Part shown: positions 34,601-42,723 of the stretch, piece after piece | Layout: every line of letters begins with the position of its first letter | How positions within the stretch are numbered: the stretch's first letter is position 1 | From: HKCCE3408 sp039183205 | GTDB lineage: Bacteria > Pseudomonadota > Alphaproteobacteria > Rhodobacterales > Rhodobacteraceae | Assembly (NCBI GenBank): GCA_039183205.1 | Contig: JBCDBR010000010.1 | Span: forward strand, 1 to 64,000 | Direction: 5' to 3' | DNA length: 64,000 nucleotides | The notes under the pieces: model-generated | What the model was told of the DNA's origin: nothing | What the model saw: the letters and a program-made list of their open reading frames with translations, nothing else | The model's database searches: none | Translations under genes and position numbers: made by a program

Positions 34601-35038
34601 GCCGCGCAACGTGCCGGCCACGCCTTCGCCATCTTGCAGCACGCGGCCCGTCAGCATCAGCGCCCAAGTTGAGGCATTGACCAAGACCGAGGACGAGCCG
34701 CCTAAATGCGCGCCCCAGGCAGATGGGGCGATTTTGTCTTCGATCAGGGCATCGATCGTGTCGGCATCGGGCACACGTAGCAGCGCTTCGGCGAGGCACA
34801 TCAGCGCAATGCCTTCGCGTGTTGATAGCCCGTATTCGGCCAAAAACGCCTCCATCAGCCCCGGCTTGCCTTGGCCGCGAATGCGCGCGATCCAGTCCGC
34901 CCCTCGGGCCACAGCGTGCTGGCGCAATGCCGCATCTGGCCCGGCGCGGTCGATCAACGCGCGCAAAACTTCGGCTTCTGGCAGGATATGCGCGGCCGCG
35001 ATCTGCGCGCGGGTCGGGTTTGCGTGCTTCATCCGCAT
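31607..35038 (-). CDS. putA: Bifunctional proline dehydrogenase / L-glutamate gamma-semialdehyde dehydrogenase
   Basis: A 1143-residue PutA that oxidises proline to glutamate in two steps. The N-terminal helical region leads to the FAD-dependent proline dehydrogenase barrel (VRLVKGAYWDREIKRA near 340, then a YAPVGAH segment near 440). The NAD-dependent aldehyde dehydrogenase domain follows (ISPWNFPLAIFTGQ near 655, AETGGLNAM near 755, catalytic Cys in SAGQRCSALR near 789), then a C-terminal Rossmann-like extension of about 120 residues. There is no ribbon-helix-helix DNA-binding domain, so regulation falls to the divergent Lrp-type protein next door. Flux enters the TCA cycle through glutamate. 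Confidence 0.95.
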   Translation of the reverse strand: MRMKHANPTRAQIAAAHILPEAEVLRALIDRAGPDAALRQHAVARGADWIARIRGQGKPGLMEAFLAEYGLSTREGIALMCLAEALLRVPDADTIDALIEDKIAPSAWGAHLGGSSSVLVNASTWALMLTGRVLQDGEGVAGTLRGVLRRLGEPVIRAAVARAMREMGSHFVLGETIGDASTRAAEWEAKGYTYSYDMLGEAALTQADADAFHSAYSDAIAALAPLCRSKDIRENPGISIKLSALHPRYEEPQRARLGELIERVLPLARAAKAAGMGLNIDAEEAERLMPSLDVIAALLADPTLAGWTGLGVVVQAYGKRAAAVIDWLDAHAEAQDRHVMVRLVKGAYWDREIKRAQVEGLAQFPVYTRKAATDVAYICCARLLLNRSDRLYPQFATHNAHTAAAILGMAGDRRFEFQRLHGMGEDLHAILCEDVGARCRIYAPVGAHRDLLAYLVRRLLENGANSSFVNQVLDAKVPPETVAACPFAALEQARENPAVTAPAALFAPERVNSQGWDLWDRVDRQNAEALRDAHMDDTWQAGIGLSGETRDIRNPADPNDIVGQLTEAGPDDLAAALKRAAPAPGLAAALTRAADLYEQNAGSFFALLTREAGKTLLDAVAELREAVDFLRYYAAQSAHLTTPGLGVVTCISPWNFPLAIFTGQISAALAAGNAVLAKPAEATPLIAAKAVMLLHKAGVPDTALQLLPGPGATIGAGLTCDPRIAGVAFTGSTATAQTIHRAMAQHLPPAAPLIAETGGLNAMVVDSTALPEQAVRDIMASAFQSAGQRCSALRMLYLQDDIAAPFLEMLKGAMDELVVGAPQDAACDVGPVISETAQSDIARHIDAARKDGRVIKSLCAPAGGHFIGPTLIDLPGGIGALEREVFGPVLHVATFRAAALPEVLDAINQRGFGLTFGLHSRIDDRVEMVTRDVRAGNIYVNRNQIGAVVGSQPFGGEGLSGTGPKAGGPHYLPRFTQSAQGRADVPHDANPKVPLNAPALCQKLQTLAPPLAAPRRETAMPGPTGEANTLWVYPRGRVLCLGPGAEAAARQADLAKTAGCAALAIAEPVDLAGLRDAGNLDAVLWWGDDSFARSIRVALSARPGAIIPLITAADPGPFLVLERHLCVDTTAAGGNAALLAAAG

Positions 35039-35104
35039 AGAATAGCGGGATTGGCGCAGGAATATTCCCTTGACTTGTGGCCGTCGCAGGCCGATGTCGC
35101 GGAT

Positions 35105-35590
35105 ATGGATGAAAATTCAGCCAATATTCCTGACCGCGTGCTAGAACTCGACGCATTCGATCAGAGAATTCTCGCAGAGCTTGCCGCAGATGGTCGCCTG
35201 CCGGTGACCGAACTTGCCCGCCGCGTCGGTCTTTCGAAAAGTCCAACGCAGGTGCGGGTCCGGCGGCTGGAGACGGATGGCTATATTTTTGGCTACCGCG
35301 CTGTGCTCAATCCGGCCAAGTTGAACCGCGACCATGTCGCCTTTGTCGAAGTGCGCCTCGGCGATACCCGCGAGGCGGCCTTGTCGGCCTTTAATGCGCG
35401 TGTGCAGGCGATCCCCGAGATCGAGCAATGCCATCTCATTGCCGGGGCTTTTGATTACCTGTTGAAGGTTCGCACGGCCGACATTCAAAGCTACCGGCGC
35501 GTCCTTGGCACGTCGATTTCCAATCTTCCGCATGTGGTCCAGACATCGACCCATGTTGCGATGCAGGCGGTGCGAGAGGCTGGGCTTTAG
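35105..35590 (+). CDS. putR: Lrp/AsnC-family regulator of putA (PutR)
   Basis: I take the ATG at 35105, giving 161 residues; the upstream part of the open frame lies over putA. The N-terminal helix-turn-helix (LDAFDQRILAELAADGRLPV, TELARRVGLSKSPTQVRVRR) and C-terminal RAM domain (HVAFVEVRLGD, IPEIEQCHLIAGAFDYLLKV) are typical. Divergent from putA with a 66-bp gap. In Rhodobacter capsulatus and Agrobacterium a protein of this kind, PutR, activates putA in response to proline; the same role is likely. Four bases of overlap with glk on the other strand. Confidence 0.9.
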   Translation: MDENSANIPDRVLELDAFDQRILAELAADGRLPVTELARRVGLSKSPTQVRVRRLETDGYIFGYRAVLNPAKLNRDHVAFVEVRLGDTREAALSAFNARVQAIPEIEQCHLIAGAFDYLLKVRTADIQSYRRVLGTSISNLPHVVQTSTHVAMQAVREAGL

Positions 35591-36531
35591 GCGATTTCCG
35601 CCAAATGCGCTGCGCAGCCGGCAAGTGCCGCGTAGTCATCGGCAACGAGCGAGACGCCAAATTGCGCCACGAATTTGCCGAACCGGCCTTTGGCGGCCAT
35701 CGCTTCGGCAAAGCCGAAAGGTTCGAGCCAGGGTGCGAGGTTGCGGGTCACGCCGCCGACCAGGTAGATGCCGCCTTTGGGCAGAGTGATTAAGGCCAAA
35801 TCTCCCACCACGGCGCCCAAGAGTTGGACGACCATTCGCACGGTTTCTTGCGCCTCGCCATCGCCTGCATCCAGCGCGGCCATCACCTCTTGTGCCGGCT
35901 TTGGCGTACCATGCAGCGCCGCATGTACTTGCGAAATGCCGCGGCCCGACAGGGCCTCTTCGACATCGGCAAAGCCGAATGTCTTGGTCAGATACGCGAT
36001 CACGCGATCTGCCGCGGCGCCCACTGAGGGCAAACTGATATGCCCAGCCTCAGAGGGCATCACAACGCGCCCGGCCTCTGTTTCGATCACGGGGGCCGCG
36101 TTAAACCCGGTGCCCACGCCGACAACCAGTTTGGTGGCGTCCGGTGCTGCCGGCGGATGCGGTACAACCTCAACAACCTGATTGGCCGCGGCGAAGCCGA
36201 TGGCATGGCCTTGCGCCTGCAAATCGTTCAGGACACTCACGCGCGGGACGCTGAGCGTGTCGCGCAGCAAGTCCGGGCTGATCTTCCAATCCAGGTTCGT
36301 CAGCGTCACCGAGCCGTGCCGAACCGGACCCGCCCCCGCCGCGCATGCGCCCGATAAAGCGGCCCGGTCCAGATCAATCTCGGAGAGGTACCGCTGAAGA
36401 ACCTCGCCAAACCCCGCCGCCTGCGCATTGGCATAACGGCGGATCGAACTGGTATCGAGCGCGCGGCTTCGTGCCAAGGCAACGCGGGTGTTGGTGCCGC
36501 CGATATCGGCAACAAGCACCAAATCAGTCAT
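35587..36531 (-). CDS. glk: Glucokinase
   Basis: A 314-residue ROK-unrelated (group A, E. coli-type) glucokinase starting at the ATG at 36531, which overlaps the GH1 stop (ATGA). It begins MTDLVLVADIGGTNTRVALA with the ATP phosphate-binding loop, has LNDLQAQGHAIG near 92, GVGTGFNAAPV near 120, the glucose-contacting PSEAGHISLPS near 142 and a C-terminal adenosine loop GGIYLVGGVTRNL near 255. It phosphorylates glucose released by the local glucosidases and is third in the LacI - GH1 - glk unit. Confidence 0.93.
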   Translation of the reverse strand: MTDLVLVADIGGTNTRVALARSRALDTSSIRRYANAQAAGFGEVLQRYLSEIDLDRAALSGACAAGAGPVRHGSVTLTNLDWKISPDLLRDTLSVPRVSVLNDLQAQGHAIGFAAANQVVEVVPHPPAAPDATKLVVGVGTGFNAAPVIETEAGRVVMPSEAGHISLPSVGAAADRVIAYLTKTFGFADVEEALSGRGISQVHAALHGTPKPAQEVMAALDAGDGEAQETVRMVVQLLGAVVGDLALITLPKGGIYLVGGVTRNLAPWLEPFGFAEAMAAKGRFGKFVAQFGVSLVADDYAALAGCAAHLAEIA

Positions 36532-37853
36532 CGGCCAGGTCCTTTGCCTTTCTGCCACCAATCGGCCAATGCGTGATACGAAGCTTTTGGCGTGCGCGCC
36601 AGGGTTTCGAAATCGACATGAACAAGTCCGAAGCGTTTGTCATACCCCAGGGCCCATTCGTAATTGTCCAATAGGGACCATACGAAATAGCCGTTGACAG
36701 GGATACCCTGTGCGATTGCCTCTCGGACCGATCCGAGATGTCGGTTGAGATACTCGATCCGGTCTTGGTCCTGCGCCGCGTTGGCCGAGGCCATGCCATT
36801 TTCGGTGACGTAGATCGGCAAATCGCCGGAATAAAGAGCCGCGGTTCGACGCAGAAAATCGCCCAAGCCCTCGGGATAGATCTCCCAGTCCATTTGCGTT
36901 TTCGGCAGTGGCCCGGTCACTTCGCGGTAGTTCGGCCAAGGACCGTCGGCATGGACCAGCAACTTGCGCGTGTAGTAATTTAGACCCAGCCAATCGAGCG
37001 GCGCGGTGATCGTGGTAAAGTCATCCTGCCAGCCTTTTGGCAGATGCGGCGCGAGCCCGTCGAGGACCAAGTCCGGATAGCGCCCGAGAAAGAGCCCAGA
37101 CAGAAACGCATGGTTATAGATTGCATCATAGCGCGCCGCGGCCGCGATTGACGCCGCACTTTCATCGGCGGGTGCGGCCCATTCGAGATTGCACACCGCG
37201 CCCAGGTTTTTCATGCCCAAGCCGCGCATCACCTCAATCGCGCGCCCATGGCTCAGCAGCACATGATGCATTGCGCGTGCGGTGGCGCGAATGTCGCGCA
37301 AACCGGGGGCGTGGTGGCCGTCGAAATGGCTGAGCCACGCAACGCACCAAGGCTCATTTATCGGAGCGACCGACCAAACCCTATCGCCGATCCGCGCCAT
37401 CACGGCATGCGTGAAATCGGCAAACCAATGTGGCATATCGGCATTTCGCCAGCCGCCCAAATCGGCCAAAGGCTGCGGCAATTCCCAATGATAAAGTGTG
37501 GCGGCTGGCTTTATCCCGCGCGCGAGCAGCCCGTCGACCAAACGATCGTAGAAATCCAAACCGGCGCCGTTTACGGCGCCTGTGCCTTCGGGCAGCACCC
37601 GCGCCCAAGATGTGGAAAACCGGTAGGCATCGGCGCCAAGCGCGGCGATAAGGTCTAGGTCTTCTTCAAGCCGGTTCAGATGATCGCACGCCAAATCACC
37701 ATTTTCGGCCCGCACGACGTTGCCGGGCGTGGCGGCAAAACTGTCCCAATGCGTCAGCCCCGCGCCGCCTTGGGCATGACCTTCGATTTGGTAGGCCGAG
37801 GTTGCAACACCGAATAGAAAATCGGTCGGAAAGTCCTGCCGGGATAATGCCAT
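36528..37853 (-). CDS. GH1 beta-glucosidase
   Basis: A 441-residue family 1 glycoside hydrolase. Its start at 37853 has AAGGAC upstream and follows the LacI-gene stop by 11 bases. The N-terminal signature FPTDFLFGVATSAYQIEGH is standard. The acid/base Glu lies in PINEPWCVAW (near 167) and the nucleophile Glu in YVTENGMA (near 351); PEGLGDFL and WSLLDNYEWALGY near 400 are also typical. No signal peptide, so it acts in the cytoplasm on imported beta-glucosides. In AglR-type loci of Rhodobacterales and Rhizobiales a beta-glucosidase next to agl genes is common. Confidence 0.92.
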   Translation of the reverse strand: MALSRQDFPTDFLFGVATSAYQIEGHAQGGAGLTHWDSFAATPGNVVRAENGDLACDHLNRLEEDLDLIAALGADAYRFSTSWARVLPEGTGAVNGAGLDFYDRLVDGLLARGIKPAATLYHWELPQPLADLGGWRNADMPHWFADFTHAVMARIGDRVWSVAPINEPWCVAWLSHFDGHHAPGLRDIRATARAMHHVLLSHGRAIEVMRGLGMKNLGAVCNLEWAAPADESAASIAAAARYDAIYNHAFLSGLFLGRYPDLVLDGLAPHLPKGWQDDFTTITAPLDWLGLNYYTRKLLVHADGPWPNYREVTGPLPKTQMDWEIYPEGLGDFLRRTAALYSGDLPIYVTENGMASANAAQDQDRIEYLNRHLGSVREAIAQGIPVNGYFVWSLLDNYEWALGYDKRFGLVHVDFETLARTPKASYHALADWWQKGKGPGR

Positions 37854-37864
37854 CGATGTTGTCC

Positions 37865-38884
37865 TTATACGGCCGGGCCGGTTGTGCGACCAAGTGTCAG
37901 CTCCACGGGCCACAGCTCTTGCAGCGGGCCCTGCTGCGGCGCGTCGATCAAGCTCATCAACATTTCCGCCGCGCGTCGGCCGGCGTCTCGGATCGGGCTG
38001 CGTGTGGCGGTAAAGGCCAGGCCGTCCCCACCATTTCGCAGGTAGGACAAAACATCGTCATGGGTAATCAAAGAAACCTCGCGGCCAAGCGTTAAGCCGC
38101 GATGCGCCACTGCGCGCCGCACGCCGATCGCGGAGAGGATCGATGAGGTCAGAAAAGCTGTGGGCGCATCGTCTAGATCGAGCATGGCATTGGCGCTGCG
38201 ATAGCCAAATTCTTCTGTCATCTCATCGCAGGTCACCCAGGCAGGGTTGGGGCTGACCCCGCGCGCCTGCAAGGCCGCGTCGTAACCTTGACGACGACGA
38301 TGCGCGAAATCGAACACTTCAAGCCCGTTGATCAGGCCGATACGACAATGACCCAGATCGATCAAAAAGTTGGTGGCGTGTTCGAACGCGGCTCGGTTTT
38401 GAATGTCGAGCCAGGAACATGTCTCTGACCCTGCGCTGCGGCCATGAACGATAAACGGAAGACCGAGCGATTTCAGAAGTGGGATGCGCGCATCGGTGAC
38501 ACGGGGCCCATGCACCATCAGCCCGTCGACCGACCCGTTCGAGGCCAACTTACGATAGGCGGCCTCGACCTCGTCGACGCCGACAATCGATAACAGCAGA
38601 TCATAGCCTTCACGCGCATAGACCTCGCCGGCGCTGGCCAGAAAATCCGAAAAGATCGGGTTGACCATCTGATGCTGGTCCGACAGCGGAATGACATGGC
38701 CGACTGTCATCGAACGCCCCGTGGCTAAGCGCTGCGCACGGGTGTTGGGTTCGTAATGTGCCGCGCGCGCGGCTTTGAGCACGCGGGCGCGGGTTTCGGC
38801 GCGAACCTCGGGATAGCCATTCAGCGCACGCGATACGGTGGTCTGAGACAAATTGAGAGAGGCTGCCAGCTCTTTCAGATTCAT
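37865..38884 (-). CDS. LacI-family regulator of the glucoside genes (AglR-like)
   Basis: The start at 38884 gives 339 residues that open directly with the LacI helix-turn-helix (MNLKELAASLNLSQTTVSRA, then YPEVRAETRARVLKAA and the hinge region). The C-terminal sugar-binding domain shows VDGLMVHGPR near 125 and a TAFLTSSILSAIGVRRAV stretch near 240. It is divergent from aglE and first in the unit with GH1 and glk. Two LacI-type palindromes with an AAAGCGCTT core lie just upstream of it and before aglE, so it probably represses both units and itself. Confidence 0.9.
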   Translation of the reverse strand: MNLKELAASLNLSQTTVSRALNGYPEVRAETRARVLKAARAAHYEPNTRAQRLATGRSMTVGHVIPLSDQHQMVNPIFSDFLASAGEVYAREGYDLLLSIVGVDEVEAAYRKLASNGSVDGLMVHGPRVTDARIPLLKSLGLPFIVHGRSAGSETCSWLDIQNRAAFEHATNFLIDLGHCRIGLINGLEVFDFAHRRRQGYDAALQARGVSPNPAWVTCDEMTEEFGYRSANAMLDLDDAPTAFLTSSILSAIGVRRAVAHRGLTLGREVSLITHDDVLSYLRNGGDGLAFTATRSPIRDAGRRAAEMLMSLIDAPQQGPLQELWPVELTLGRTTGPAV

Positions 38885-38895
38885 GGAAAGACGTC

Positions 38896-38907
38896 CAAAG
38901 CGCTTAG
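38896..38907. promoter_or_regulatory. LacI-type operator near the regulator start
   Basis: CAAAGCGCTTAG shares the AAAGCGCTT core with the perfect palindrome at 39055-39068 and differs in one outer base. It lies 12 bases upstream of the regulator's ATG, well placed for autoregulation. Confidence 0.55.
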
Positions 38908-39054
38908 AATTCCTTTGATCGTAGCCACGCATGTGCGCGCTGTCAAAGCCATGAGTTGAGAGATCGTTGTTAACGCTGCTAAAAAAGTGATGTACTGTAA
39001 AGGTCAGACAAGCATGTTGACTCTGCAACCAACTTGCAGGACTTTAGCAGTGAC

Positions 39055-39068
39055 TCAAAGCGCTTTGA
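39055..39068. promoter_or_regulatory. LacI-type operator upstream of aglE
   Basis: TCAAAGCGCTTTGA is a perfect 14-bp palindrome with a central CG, the form typical of LacI-family operators. It lies 67 bases before aglE and 159 bases from the second copy at 38896, a distance that would permit looping. A further inverted repeat, CTGCAA-CCAAC-TTGCAG (39023-39039), precedes it. Confidence 0.7.
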
Positions 39069-39134
39069 AAAAAAGAACTGGCGTCATAGGGTAGAGTTGC
39101 CCAAACAGGGTGGCACAACGAATGGGAGGATTTC

Positions 39135-40490
39135 ATGAAGACTTCGCTTTACGCGAGCGTCGCAGCCCTTGCGCTGTCGACAAGTGTGGCGCAGGCCGAT
39201 GGTCACTTGGTCTTTGACGTGGGCGATGGCGCGTTCAATTGGGACAGCTATCAAACCTTTGCCGACAGCTTCGATCTGACGGGGCAAACATTGGACGTGT
39301 TCGGCCCTTGGCGCGGCGATGACCAGGAATTGTTCGAAAATCTGGAGGCGTATTTCGAGGCCGCAACGGGTGCCACGGTGAATTACGCGTCGTCCGAGAC
39401 CTATGAACAGCAGATTGTGATCGATACCGAGGCCGGCAGCCCACCCGACATCGCCATCCTGCCGCAGCCGGGGCTGATCCAGAACCTGGTCACGGCCGGA
39501 TATGTCGCGCCGCTTGGTGAGGACACGGCGGCATGGCTGAGCGACAATTACGCCGCCGGCGATAGCTGGGCCGGGATCGGCAGCTTTACCGGACCGGACG
39601 GCGACACGGCACTTTATGCGTTTCCGTTCAAGGCAGATGTGAAATCTCTGGTATGGTTCTCGCCGGACAATTTCGACGATTTCGGCTATGACGTGCCGGA
39701 AACCCAGGAAGACTTGCGTGCCCTTGAGGAGCAGATCATTGCCGATGGCGGCACGCCCTGGTGCATCGGGCTGGGTTCTGGTGGTGCGACGGGCTGGCCA
39801 GCGACCGATTGGATGGAAGACTTGATGCTGCGGGCCCATCCGCCCGACGTCTACGACGCCTGGGTCGCCAACGAGATCCCGTTCACGGACGAACGTGTCG
39901 TGGCGGTGATGGAGCAGTTCGGCGAGATCGCGCGCAACGACGCAATGGTCGTGGGCGGTTCTGACGGCGTGGCATCGATTGACTTCCGCGACAGCCCGGA
40001 CGGGATGTTTGCTTCGCCCCCGCAATGCTTCATGCACCGTCAGGCGTCCTTCATTCCGACGTTCTTCCCCGATGAGGTCGAGATCGGGATTGATGCCGAC
40101 TTCTTCTACTTCCCGCCATCGAGCGAAGTTGACCTGGGCAATCCGGTGCTTGGCGCCGGGACACTCGCCTTTATCACCGATGACAATGACGCCTCGCGCG
40201 CCTTTATCGAGTTCCTGAAGACGCCGATCGCGCATGAGATTTGGATGGCGCAGTCCGGCTTTTTGACACCGCATAGCGGCGTGAACACGGAGCTGTTCGG
40301 CGATCCGACCCTGCGGCAGATGAACGACATCTTGTTAAATGCGACGACGTTCCGCTTCGACGGCTCTGACTTGATGCCGGCGGGTGTCGGGGCTGGGTCG
40401 TTCTGGACCGGCATGATCGACTATGTCGGCGGTGCAGATGCCGCCACGGTTGCGCAAGAAATCCAGGATAGCTGGGACGCGCTCGACTAA
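39135..40490 (+). CDS. aglE: Alpha-glucoside-binding protein
   Basis: A 451-residue periplasmic binding protein with a signal peptide (MKTSLYASVAALALSTSVAQ, cleavage AQA-D near 22). The mature part (LTGQTLDVFGPWRGDDQELF, then ASSETYEQQIVIDTEAGSPPDIAILPQPG) matches the alpha-glucoside-specific AglE of Sinorhizobium, a distinct branch of family 1 solute-binding proteins. GGGAGG precedes the ATG. First gene of aglEFGAK, under a LacI-type operator, and followed by a strong hairpin. Substrates of the family are sucrose, maltose and trehalose. Confidence 0.92.
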   Translation: MKTSLYASVAALALSTSVAQADGHLVFDVGDGAFNWDSYQTFADSFDLTGQTLDVFGPWRGDDQELFENLEAYFEAATGATVNYASSETYEQQIVIDTEAGSPPDIAILPQPGLIQNLVTAGYVAPLGEDTAAWLSDNYAAGDSWAGIGSFTGPDGDTALYAFPFKADVKSLVWFSPDNFDDFGYDVPETQEDLRALEEQIIADGGTPWCIGLGSGGATGWPATDWMEDLMLRAHPPDVYDAWVANEIPFTDERVVAVMEQFGEIARNDAMVVGGSDGVASIDFRDSPDGMFASPPQCFMHRQASFIPTFFPDEVEIGIDADFFYFPPSSEVDLGNPVLGAGTLAFITDDNDASRAFIEFLKTPIAHEIWMAQSGFLTPHSGVNTELFGDPTLRQMNDILLNATTFRFDGSDLMPAGVGAGSFWTGMIDYVGGADAATVAQEIQDSWDALD

Positions 40491-40500
40491 CGATCACATC

Positions 40501-40532
40501 AAGCGCCTGGGGCCGACGGCCCTGGGCGCTTT
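40501..40532 (+). terminator. Strong hairpin between aglE and aglF
   Basis: A 14-bp stem with two wobble pairs (AAGCGCCTGGGGCC paired with GGCCCTGGGCGCTT, loop GAC) begins ten bases after the aglE stop and ends in TTT. It probably stabilises the aglE message and stops part of the transcripts, so the binding protein is made in excess over the permeases. Confidence 0.65.
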
Positions 40533-40567
40533 GATCGCGCGCGCTTGTTCGAGGGGGAGGCACGTCC

Positions 40568-41566
40568 ATGCATCCGGCAATTACCGGCCTAATCACGATC
40601 ATCGTTGGCGTCGGTGCCTGCGTTGCTTATTTCTACGCCTCAAACATCATCTTGGACCGGGTGATTTTCCCCGCCAAAGGGGCAAATGCAGGGCGCAACA
40701 TCAATCGCGCAAACTTGGTGCGCCCGTGGCTGTTTCTGTTTCCTGCGCTTTTTGTTCTGACGGTCTATCTGGCCTATCCGGTCTTTGCGACTTTGTGGCT
40801 ATCGGTCACAGATCGGGCGGCCGATGGCGCGTTTGTCGGCCTCGCCAATTACCGGCAGATGGCCAGCGAGCCGAAATTTTGGGAAGCCATCCGTAACAAC
40901 ATGCTGTGGTTGATCGTTGTGCCCGCGGCCTCGACGGCATTTGGTTTGTTGGCGGCTCAACTCACGGATCGGATCAGTTGGGGCAACATCGCGAAATCGC
41001 TGATCTTTATGCCCATGGCAATTAGCTTTGTCGGCGCATCGGTGATCTGGAAGCTGATCTACGACACCCGGCCTGAAGGGGCTGATCAGATCGGCATTTT
41101 GAATGCCATTTGGGTGTCGCTTGGCGGTGAGCCGCAGACTTGGTTGACCAATGAGCCGATGAATTCTTTTCTACTGATGCTCGTTTTGATTTGGATCCAA
41201 ACTGGTTTCGCCATGGTCATCCTGTCCGCCGCGCTGCGCGGCATCCCCGAGGAAACGGTCGAGGCGGCCATCGTTGATGGGGCCAACCCATTTCAGATCT
41301 TTTTCAAAATCAAAGTGCCGCAGATCATGCCAACGATTGTGGTGGTTTGGACCACGATCACCTTGGTTGTGCTGAAAGTCTTCGACATCGTCCTGGCGAT
41401 GACAAACGGCCAATGGGGCACGCAAGTGTTGGCCAATTACATGTATGACCGCATGTTCCGCGCTTTCGAATGGGGCGTCGGTTCGGCCGCCGCCATCGTC
41501 ATCATGCTCCTGGTCACGCCGATCCTGGTTTGGAACGTCTACAACGTCCGCAAGGAGATGCGCTGA
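40568..41566 (+). CDS. aglF: Alpha-glucoside ABC transporter permease
   Basis: A 332-residue MalF-type permease with seven or so membrane segments, a hydrophobic N-terminal anchor (MHPAITGLITIIVGVGACVA) preceding the six-segment core, and a regular EAA loop (VEAAIVDGANPFQIFFKI near 236) with the conserved Gly. GAGGGGGAGG lies upstream of the ATG. Stop overlaps the aglG start (TGATG). Confidence 0.92.
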   Translation: MHPAITGLITIIVGVGACVAYFYASNIILDRVIFPAKGANAGRNINRANLVRPWLFLFPALFVLTVYLAYPVFATLWLSVTDRAADGAFVGLANYRQMASEPKFWEAIRNNMLWLIVVPAASTAFGLLAAQLTDRISWGNIAKSLIFMPMAISFVGASVIWKLIYDTRPEGADQIGILNAIWVSLGGEPQTWLTNEPMNSFLLMLVLIWIQTGFAMVILSAALRGIPEETVEAAIVDGANPFQIFFKIKVPQIMPTIVVVWTTITLVVLKVFDIVLAMTNGQWGTQVLANYMYDRMFRAFEWGVGSAAAIVIMLLVTPILVWNVYNVRKEMR

Positions 41567-42708
41567 TGGACAGTATCGCAGGCAAAAAGTCCACGCTCGT
41601 CTGGGCTGTGCATATTTCCGTTGTTGCCCTGGTTTTGTTGTGGCTCTTTCCCACTTTGGGGCTTTTTGTCTCCTCCTTCCGGACCGGCGATCAAATAACC
41701 AATTCAGGCTGGTGGGCGTCGTTGGCGACGCAGGAACGGCAATTGCCAGCGGTCCGCATTTCCGGCGAAGAGGAAGTAGGCGAGGACGGACTGTTTGTCA
41801 TTGAAGGTGCGCTTTTTGCCGACACAAGCGCCGATGTGTCGGCTTGGGGATCATCCGCGCGGGCACCCGAGGCTTATGCGCCGGGCGAAATAGTCGATCT
41901 TGATGACGGCGTCACGCTGAGCGTCGATGCGGTCGGCAATTTCACCCTGACGGGCCCCGAAAGCTTTGAGGGTCAGCGTCTGCCGCGCATCTTCACAACC
42001 GCAACCGTGCCGCCGGAATTCACAATTGCAAATTATGAACGCGTGCTATTCTCGGGAACGGCGGATGCAGGCGTGGGCCGGGCCTTTATCAACACGGCCA
42101 CGGTTGCCATCCCGGCCACCGTGATCCCAATCCTGATCGCGGCCTTTGCCGCCTATGCTTTGGCATGGATGGAGTTTCCCGGCCGCGCGTTGCTGGTCGC
42201 GTTTATCGTGGCCTTATTGGTCGTGCCGCTGCAACTGGCGCTCATCCCGCTTTTGTCGATGCACAACACGATTGGCATCGGCAAGGGGTATATCGGAACA
42301 TGGATGGCCCATACAGGGTTTGGCATGCCGCTGGCGATCTATCTGTTGCGAAACTACATGGTCGGATTGCCGCGCGACATCATTGAATCGGCCAAGGTCG
42401 ACGGCGCGACAGATTTCCAGATCTTTACAAAGATCGTTCTGCCGCTGTCTTTTCCAGCGCTTGCCGCCTTTGCAATCTTTCAGTTCCTTTGGACGTGGAA
42501 CGACCTGCTTGTGGCGCTGGTGTTTTTGGGCACCGATGACGAAACCTTGGTGCTGACCGGACGGCTTGTGAACCTCTTGGGCTCACGCGGTGGAGAGTGG
42601 GAGATCTTGGCCACTTCGGCATTTGTGTCCATCGCCGTGCCGCTTCTGGTGTTCTTTGCGATGCAACGGTTCCTGGTGCGCGGCCTTTTGGCCGGCTCGG
42701 TGAAATAA
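41566..42708 (+). CDS. aglG: Alpha-glucoside ABC transporter permease with periplasmic insert
   Basis: A 380-residue MalG-type permease. Start at the ATG in TGATG at 41566. After the first membrane segment (about 13-35) comes a periplasmic insert of about 115 residues (about 40-155, containing RISGEEEVGEDGLFVIEG), then the five-segment core with the EAA loop IIESAKVDGATDFQIFTKI near 262, regular Gly included. Insert length is similar in position to that in the other MalG-type permease of this window (24049-25134), though the sequences differ. Confidence 0.92.
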   Translation: MDSIAGKKSTLVWAVHISVVALVLLWLFPTLGLFVSSFRTGDQITNSGWWASLATQERQLPAVRISGEEEVGEDGLFVIEGALFADTSADVSAWGSSARAPEAYAPGEIVDLDDGVTLSVDAVGNFTLTGPESFEGQRLPRIFTTATVPPEFTIANYERVLFSGTADAGVGRAFINTATVAIPATVIPILIAAFAAYALAWMEFPGRALLVAFIVALLVVPLQLALIPLLSMHNTIGIGKGYIGTWMAHTGFGMPLAIYLLRNYMVGLPRDIIESAKVDGATDFQIFTKIVLPLSFPALAAFAIFQFLWTWNDLLVALVFLGTDDETLVLTGRLVNLLGSRGGEWEILATSAFVSIAVPLLVFFAMQRFLVRGLLAGSVK

Positions 42709-42723
42709 AAGGGGCGCAAGATC

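Noticed and set aside
34871..35104. N-terminal extension of the Lrp-type regulator
   Set aside because: The extra 78 codons lie over the putA 5' end, and the family N-terminus begins at 35105.
39084..40274. A 396-codon open frame antisense to aglE
   Set aside because: Same reason; AglE on the plus strand has a signal peptide, ribosome binding site and family motifs.
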